This document shows positions 26,501 to 35,500 of a DNA stretch of 64,000 nt, one piece after another (the first letter of the stretch is position 1; every line of letters starts with the position of its first letter). Origin of the DNA: Amycolatopsis sp. (GTDB lineage Bacteria > Actinomycetota > Actinomycetes > Mycobacteriales > Pseudonocardiaceae); the NCBI RefSeq assembly GCF_025464955.1, contig NZ_JAODNM010000079.1, positions 1 through 64,000 on the forward strand, given 5' to 3'. The notes beneath the pieces are model-generated. The model ran no database searches. It had not been told where the DNA came from and saw nothing but the letters and a program-made list of their open reading frames with translations. A program made the translations under genes and the position numbers.

Positions 26501-29500
26501 TCAGACCGCCTTCCCGCACTCCGTGGCCGACGAGCTTGTGCAGGTTGGCCTTGATCACCTCAGGGGAGAACAGCGCGTCGACGCGGTTGCGGGACGCGCT
26601 GCCCGGCAGGCCGAGCACCCCGTCGCCGCCAGCGGCCCGGGTCAGCTGATCGATCGCCGCGGTGCGCAGGGCCTCGGTGTTGGCGACGGCTTCGACGTGG
26701 AGCCACTTCGGCGCCGCCGGCAGCTTCCGGCCGAGCAGCCCCTTGATGGTCGGGACGTTTCCTGCGGCAATGTCCTTCGAGGTCACCGGTTGCGGAGCGA
26801 ACGCGGCAGGATCGGTCTTCAGCGAGGAACCGTCGTTGACCCACAGGTCGACCTTGCCGGAGATCTTCGGCAGGTCGATCTGGCCGGTGCCGGAAGCGCC
26901 CGTCTTCGCGATCGTCGACACCGTCGGCGTGATCCGGAACGGGGACCCCGGGGTCAGCCGCTTCACCCACGGCCGGTTCCGGGTGTAACTGGTGATCTCG
27001 ACCTCGAACTCGACGTCGTGCGAGAACACCTGGGCATCCGGGCTGCCGGCGTTGGTGGAGCTGCTGGTGACGGTCGGCCCGGCCGCGTTCTTGTGCGTCG
27101 TGGTGCCGGTCACCCCGACCGAACCGCCGGGCGACGGGGTCACCCGCACCACGTTTGTGACGACCGGGAGGTACAGCTGGCCCTCTGCCCCTGCCGACCA
27201 CGACTTCTCAGTCGAGGTTGAGCTGCCCAGCTGCGGACTGACCGTGCTGGCCGCGCGGACACTGTGTCCGTCCGCCTGTCCGAGATGGGTGCCCTCGCCG
27301 GTCTTCGCCTTGACGGTGACGCTGAGGAACGTGTCGGTGAACAACCCGGTGCGCTTGAGCTGGACCGAGACCCCAGGCCCGACCAGGCTGTCCATTTTGG
27401 ACTTCAGCGCGGTCGGCGAGAGTACCGCGGCGATCTTGCGCAGGTTCGCGAGCTGCTCTGCGAACTCACTGCCGTTCTTGGCCGTCCGGGCGGTCTCCGG
27501 TGAGGACCTGGTCCACTTCGGCAGGAACTTTTCGAAGCCGGTGAGGTTCTTGAGCGTCTCCTCGACCTGCGACTGGACCTTCGCCGCCGCGGCGAACTCG
27601 CCGACCTTGATATTTCCCGCGGCCATCTCCGAAGCCAGGTAAGGCGGCTCAAACCGCTTGCCGACATCGGTGAACCTGTCCGCCGTGCTGTCCGGGACGG
27701 CCAGCCCCCGTGCCTTGGCCTCGGGTAGACCCATCCGGATGTAGGAGGTCGCCGGAACGGTGATGACCTCACCGCCGGGCGTGGTCACCTTCACCTCCAT
27801 CGCGACCTTGTACATCCCGGCCTCGCCCTTGACTTGGATACCGGCCCGGGAGGTGCTGGTACTGCCCGACTGCGAGGTTTCCGTGGTCTTGCGCGCCATC
27901 GCCCCGCTGAGCCCGGCATACCCGCCGGGGGCCCCATAACCGAGCGTGATGTTCGCGTCGAAACCCGCCTTGGTCGACGCGCTCTGCCCGCGACCGGCAG
28001 TCGAGGTCTCCTGCACCCGGAGGTCCCCGGTGCCCGGAACTCCCACCAGCTCGGCGGACTTGAGTTCCACGTCCATCCGCACCGCGCTGCGGTAACTCCC
28101 GTGTGGACTCACCAGATCCGCCGACAGCGCCGGGCCGCCGTTGAACAACTGGCCGAGGTGGGCGCGGATCCCGCTGGGGCTGAGGAACTCCTGCAGCGAG
28201 GTCCGGCCCGGCGCGCCGATCTTGGTCACCGATGGGTGCAGCGCCCGGCTCACCGTGTCGAACAGCTTCTTCGGGTCGTCGATGACCACGGCTTCGGCGA
28301 CCTTGAACTCCACCTTTTCGGCCCAGTCCGCGTCCGGGGTCGGGAGGGTGGCGGGAAGCTTGGGTGGCTTCATCTCGCTGACGTCGCCGGAGATCTGCAG
28401 CGAGACGTTGCCGTCCACAATGGACCCGGTCATCCCCCGGCCGTCGGCCGAGGTCACGGTGATCGTGTAGGCCACGTCGACGTCGGCGGTCTTCGAGTTC
28501 CCGCCCGAGCGGATTGCGCGTTGCTCGGTGAACCCGGCGGACAGGGTCTGGTCAGTCGACGGTGCCGAGAGCACGACGTGGCCACCCGCCCAGACATACG
28601 GGCCGACGGCCAACGTCCCACTTCCGGAGAGGCCGACCTCGTGAGAAGTGTCCCCGGTGTGGGTCTCGGCGTACGAGGCGCCCGTCTGCACGGTGACGTC
28701 GACCCGCGTGTCGCTCGCCGGCGTGGTCACCTTGTCCGGGCCGGCGTCCTTCAGCTTCAGCTCGGCCTTGACCGAGGCCTCGAACCAGGTGTTGCCGACC
28801 CGGACTCCGAAGCTGCGGCCGTCACCGAGGAACGACTCGAACTCCGCCGGATTAAGAGCCGAAACAATCCTGTCGACGCCAACCGAATTTCCCTGTTTGA
28901 GGTTCGAGAGCAGGCTGTCGATGCTCCTACCGACGTCCGCGGCACCCTTGACCTGGGTCGCGACGACCGCGCCGAGCGCCTTGTTTCCCTTGGTGTACTC
29001 AGGAATCATCTTCTCCACCGCCGACGGCTCCCGCGTGGCGGGCGTCATTGCCGGAGTGAGTGGACCGTCGACGGGAGGGGTGAGAGGTATCGAAGGAACA
29101 GCAGCGAGTTTGTCCTCCTGAACCACCGGCGGTGAATCGCTCTTCGGTGCGTTCGCCGGGGCCTGCAGGGGATTGACCTGGCTGGAGCTCTGGTCGTGCG
29201 CCGCGGTGGCCGCGTCCTCGAAGACCTTGCGTAGTTCCCGGAACTTCTGCTCGTAGCTGACTTTGCCAGCCTTGCTTTCGTTGTCGTAGGCGAACCGGCG
29301 ACCGCCGTCGACAAGCTTGAGCGGGTCGTCGACCCCACCTCGATCGAACCCGCGGAGAGCGTTCTTACCGCGCTCCAGCTCGTCGGTGTTGTCATTCACG
29401 AACCTGGCGTCCGAGGTGTAGGAGGAGAAGTCCGCCTGGTAGTACTGGTGGAACTCGTCGAAGAACTTGAGCTCGTCCGACGGGCTGGGGTCGCTGCCGT

Positions 29501-32500
29501 CGGCGTTCTTCACTTTCTGCGCGAGGTCGTGGATGAACGCGTGGACATCGTCCGCCTTGAGCCCCATGTTTCGCATGTAGAAGCCGAACGGGTCCGAGTC
29601 GACGACAGCGCGGGCGATCACGAACTCGCGCTTGTCGTTCCAGATCCCCTCGTGCCGGTTCATCTGGTCGATCGCGCCACGGTGCTCGGGTTCCTGGTCG
29701 TGCCGGCCTTGCCCGTCGCCGAACTGGTTCTTCGAGTTCACCTTTTCCATGTCGTGGAACAGGATCGCCTTGGCCAGTGCGTCACGGGAAACGAATCGTG
29801 TGGCGTCGACGTCGTTCTTCGTCAGCTTCAGGAACTGGTTCAGCACCATCTGCGCGTGTTCGCCGAACGTGTTCGGGTTGGCCGCGGGGTTGGCCCGGTA
29901 CTGCGTGTTCTGGCGTTCGACCTTGACGACCTCCGCGAACTTGCGGCCCAACTGGTCGTGGGCGGCCGACACGTCGCGGTCGACCCCGGTGACCAGCTTG
30001 TCGAGGATGTTCTTCGCCGACATGTCGTTCGGGTCAGCCAACTCCCGATCGATCGTCGCGCTGACCTCCGACCCGACCTCCCGGTGCAGCGTGAACACGG
30101 TGTGGTCATGTTTCCGCGTATACCCGGTGACCTGGACGTCACGCCAGTGGCCGAAGTTGTTGGCGAACGGCTCACCCTGGTCGTCACGCGTGTTGAAGTC
30201 GACTTTGGCGCGCCGGGCGTCGGTGCCGATCGCCGCCGAGATCTGGGCCTGGGTCGCGAAGCTGGGCAGCTTGTCCATGAAATGATCGACGTCGTCCGCC
30301 TTGACGGTGGTGAAGTTCGCCTTGCCCAGCGCGTCCATCCCCGACTGGCTCGTCTTCGCGGAGACCTTGGCCGCCAGGTCGTCGCGATAGGTCTTATCGA
30401 TGAGCCCGAGTGCCCTGTTCCCCTTGAGCTGCGTACCGAGCGCGTTGTTCAGTGCCGGCAGCACCCCGCCGAGCTTCCCGCGGAGCTCGTCGGGCGAGAC
30501 CCCGATCAGGTTTTCCTTCTTGACGCCGTCGAGGTTCTTGCTCGCCGCTTCGGGGAGAACCTGGTCCTCCAGCACGGTGTTCAGCGCCTTGGGGTCGATC
30601 TTGAGGTCCATCGACTTGAGCTTGCCCACCAGAGTGGGATCGGTCTTGAGATCCTTGACGACCTTGTCGAAGAACTTCTCGGCCCGGTCGCCGCTGAACC
30701 AGCCTGCTTTCTTCCCGGCTCCTTGCTTCGCGGCATTCAGTTGTTTCGCGAATTCGCCGTTGCCGCCAAGTTCGGTGAAGTTCTGCTTTACCAGTGCGTG
30801 GACGCGTTCGTGCAGGGCATCGTGCAAACCTTGCAGGCCCGGTTTCGTCTGCGCGTCAGGCGTCGTGCGTTCGAGCAACTGGAACGCGTCGTGCTGCGAT
30901 ACCGAGGTGGCGATCTTGCCGGCGATCGGATCGACCACAGTGGAATCGAAATCCTGATGCTTCAGCACGGCAACGACGTGTTCGACGGTCTCCACCCGCG
31001 GCGGGGCGCCGGGCTCTGGGACGTGCAGCTTGTTGAGGCTGTTCTCCGTAGTGCTCTTGACACTTTGGAAGGAGAACTTGACGGCCTCGTTAGTGAGCTT
31101 CTGGAACTCCTTGGGATCGACGGGCGGCGGAGTGGTCGTGATCTCGGAGTTCACCGCGCTGACGAAGTCCCTGGAGACCACGGTCGTGACGTGGTTCAGG
31201 TTTTCGGCGGGCGGCCCGAAACTGTTGATGAAGACGTTCAGGTTTTCTTCACGCTGCTTCGGTGTCAGAGGTTTGGCCGAGCCCTTGCGACCGCCGCCCC
31301 CGCCGCCCTTCGGCTCGGGGATCGAGTCGGTGTGCGGCTCGATCATCGCGTCCGGCAGCCGATCGGCAGACTTGCCGAGATCAGAGTTCTTCCAGGCATG
31401 GAGCTGGTTCGTCAGGTCTTCGGCGAGCTTCCGCAGCGCACCGGGGTCGTTGCGGAAGCCGCCGAACTTCCAGCTGCCGTCCTTCTGCTGGACCCAGTCG
31501 AACCACGGGTCGTTGCGGTGGCCCAGCGCGGTCGAGGAGAAGCCGGGGTCGATGCCGAGCCTGCTGTACAGATCGGCGATGTCCTCCTGGCGTCCGGCGA
31601 GGTTCTGCTCGCCGTACCCTTTGCTTCCGCCGGGTGCGTAGGTGACCAGTGACCCCGGGAGCGCGTTGTCCTGCAGCGCCTTGAGATCGACGCCGCGGAC
31701 GCCGAACTGGTTCGTGTCGGCGTTCTGGTCCACGTTCATACTGAGACCGTCGGAGTGAGGAGCGCCCTCGAGCGTCATGTTCCTCGTCAGGTTGTTGAAG
31801 TTCTCCAACGGCACCAGATAGGAGCGGAGCACCGGCTTCATTTCGGGTTTGTGGCTCCACTCCCCCTGGTACTTCGCCACCCACTGCACCGCGCGCAGCG
31901 GACGGCCGCCGCCGGCCCAGAAGGTGTCCCCGCTGCCGCCGGAGAGCGTCACCTTGCCGTCCTGGTCCTGATGGACGTCCTTGTGCGACGACCCGGCCGG
32001 GGCCGGGTTCGCGACAGCGGTGTACATCCGGACGTAGTGCTTGCCCGCGATCGTCTCGACTTCGAATTCACCGCGGTGGACGAGGTGTTTCCCGCCGTTG
32101 AACGACATGGTCGTCGAACCAGGGTAAACGACATCCTTCAGTCCGATTTGGACGTCCTGTTTGGTCCCCAGGAAACTTGGCTTGCCGTTGACCTCGGTCT
32201 CGACCACGTGCACCGGCCGTCCGGTGACCGGACCGACCGACTGCCACGAACCGTCGGTCTTCAGCACGTGTACGTGCACCCCGCCGACTTCGGCGAGCGT
32301 GTCGAGATTGTCGTTCAGCGGGTTGTCCTGGCGGAACCGGTCGAGGTCGCCGGTGATCCGCGCGTGTTCCTTGGGCGCGTCGGCCGGCAGGCTGCGCACC
32401 ACGGCGTCGTGGAAGTTGCTCACCTTGTCGGCCCCGCCGGCGACCACTGCCACCATTCCGTGCGTGCTGAGCTGGACGTCCTGGGCGGGAGCGAACTGCA

Positions 32501-35500
32501 CCTTTCCCACCACGGCGCCCGGCGTGACGTCCGGGGCGGGGAGTCCGTTGATTGTGCCGGGGGTGGGCGAGTTGGTGGGGCTCTGCAACGGGTTCTCGGA
32601 CCCCTGGTTGAGCGGTCCGACAAACCCCGGGGGTGGACCGGACGGCGGATCCAGCGTCTGCGCTTGCGGATGCGGCGCGGCCTCAGCCGAAGGCGTGGGG
32701 TGCCCGGCGGTAGTGGTCGACACCGTGGCCGGCCCCGTGACGAGTGGGTGATCGCGGATCGGACCGGCCTGACGGGAAACCTCGTCGATCTTGCTCACGT
32801 TGTCGTCGGTGAGGACCGCGACACCGTCCCTGGCCTTCGGCCCCATGACCCCGGCCTGATCCTGCCGCCTGAACAACAACTCCTTATCGACATAACCTTC
32901 ACCGAGCCCGGCGAAGTGCATCACCTCATGGGTGAAGATCGCCGCCGGGTCATGAGCATTGAACGCCAACTGATTGGTCCGCGCATCGAGTGCGGTATCG
33001 ACACCAGGATCGAACACGTTCACCGGAACGCTCTTCGAGTTGTTCGACTGCCAATCCGACGCACCCCGGTCACCGTTCGGCGGAGTGCGCACCTGGACCG
33101 TCACATGCAACTGGTCACCACCAGGAAGCTGGTGGCGGTTGTTGATGTTGTCGTCCAGACTCTGCTGGATCTCCGCCGCAATCTGCGCCCGAACCTCCGG
33201 CGAAACCGACCCACTGTGCGACACCAGATCTATCGGCACGGTCAGTTCCCGCACCCAGTTCCCCGGCGTCGTCTCGAAATGCCGCACATCGAAACGGATC
33301 TGCGTAACCCGACCCGAAATCACCTTTCCGTCGGTGATCCCCCGCTTGTCCGGATCGAACCGCTCCGACGTAAACCTGCTCGGCGGCGCCGACTCGCGCT
33401 GGTCACCGAACGGCGACGGACGAGGATCCGTGCCACCAGGGCGCCGCGGAGACGGCTGAGCATGCGAAGAATTCGGAGTGCTCGTCGGCGCATTCGACGA
33501 AGTCTGCAACGAATTGCCACCGGTCTGCTTGCCAGGTCCGGGGCTCAAGCCGTCGATGAGGGCGTTCCGCGTGTTCATCGTCAACTTGACGAGTGCCTTG
33601 CTCAATGCCTTGTTGTCGGACAGGCCAGCCTTGATGGCCGCCATGTCCCCGTCGAGTTCCTTACTTACCCCGCCCTTGGTGGGAACAGGTCCGGCTCCGG
33701 AAATTCCGTGGAAAGCGATATTCGCGAAGTTCCCCGCGAGATTGGGATCGACGTCCGGATGGTAAGTCGAGATGTAGTGGGATATCTGTCCCGTCCACGT
33801 GTCCTTGTTGGCGTGGCTCTGGACAATGCTGAGCACCTGGGTGCTGTCCCCGCCCAGCTTCTGACCCACCCGGCTGCCATCGGTCTTCGTCGCCAGCCGG
33901 GGGTCGAAAACCGCCATCGGGTCCTCGTTGCCAGTCCGCCCCGGGCCCCGCTGCTTCAGGACCGAGTCGAACAGGCCCCGGCCTTCCATCGGGCCGTGGT
34001 AGTTCAAGGTCTTCGACTCGCCATTGGCGACGCCGAAGGTGATGTCCGTTTCCACCTTGCCGTTCGTGTCCGGATTGACCCGGACGAAGGTGTTCGGCTC
34101 CGGGAAGTAGACACTGCGCGGATCGACCTTCGCCATCCCACCCCGGACGGCGAGGTCGATCGCCGCCGCTTTCACCGCGACGGGACCGTCCTGGTCGCGT
34201 ACGTGGTAGCCGCCGCTGATCACTTCCGGCGGAAATTCGCTGTTCACGTCGATCTTGGCGTTGACCGCGTCGAACAGCGGGCCGTTCTCGGTAACGAGCG
34301 AATCGACATCCGCGTCACCGGTGTGCAGATAGGTATGTGTCCCCGGGCCGGCGTCGAGGACCTGCTGGGTGATCTCCCCGGTACGCGGGTGCCGGATGAT
34401 CGTCTCCCGGATCGCCCCGTACGGGATGGTCTTCTGGTCGGCGACCGCTTTGCCTTGCTCGATCGCCGAGTTCTTCCAGGTGAAGCCCACGACGGCGACC
34501 GGGAAGGTGCCGGACTTCTCCCACTCGGTGGTGAACTTGTCGATCGCGGCATTGATCTGGGCCTCGGCACCGCCCCCGGTGTAGTTGACCCCGATCACCA
34601 ACCCGAAGCGGCCGTCGACCGAATTCGTGTTGCCGTCAAACCCCCCGGCGTACTTCTTCGCCAACTCCGTCAAGTTCACGTCGGGCGTCGCGGCCACTGT
34701 GCCGATGATCCCGGCCGAGTTCTTGTTGCCGTCATTGCGGTGCCCCAACGGCCCGCCGACGAACCCGCGGTCGCTGACCACCTTGATCCCGAAGTTCGAA
34801 ACAGCCTGCTGGAACTCCTTCTTCCCACCAAGGTCCGGCAGTGGCGTGTGACCACCCTTCGAAGGCCCAGCGGTCGGTGGCGCTCCAGCCGTCTTCTTTC
34901 CGGGGCCGGGGTCCGACTTTGACTTCGGCGCGTTCGCGGACGAATGCAACGGAACCGGGGACGGATCGACCCTCTTGAACGGACTCGGCCTGCCACCGGG
35001 CACGGGGCTGTCCGTACTGGTCTTCAGCCCCTTCGCGACCGGAACAGGAGTCTTGGTGACCGGCTTGGGATCCGCGTTCGGCGAGGTGTCCGAGTTCTGC
35101 TTCGGAGTCGGAGAGGTCTTCGGGTCCGTGGTCGGTGAGGTGTTCGGCGAATCCTTCAGGTTCTGGTTGACCGAAGTCGGCGCAGGAGCCGGAGTCGCCT
35201 TCGACTCCGGCGACGGCTCGGGCGAAGCCTTCGGATCCACCGACGGTGAGATCTTCGGCGCAGGGGTTGGTGACACCGACGAGGTATTCGGCGAGGTATT
35301 CGGCGATACCTTTGGCGCCGGAGCAGGAGTCGTGTCCAACTTCGGCGCGGGCGTCGGCGAACTGCTCGCTGCCCGGTTCGGCTCGGGGGTCGAGTTCGCA
35401 TTCGTCGTCGAGTTGGGCGACGGGTTCGGTGAAACGTTCGGTGCCGGCGTTGGGCTCGTAGTGAGCGACGAACTCGGCTCCGGCGACGGTGTGGCAGATA

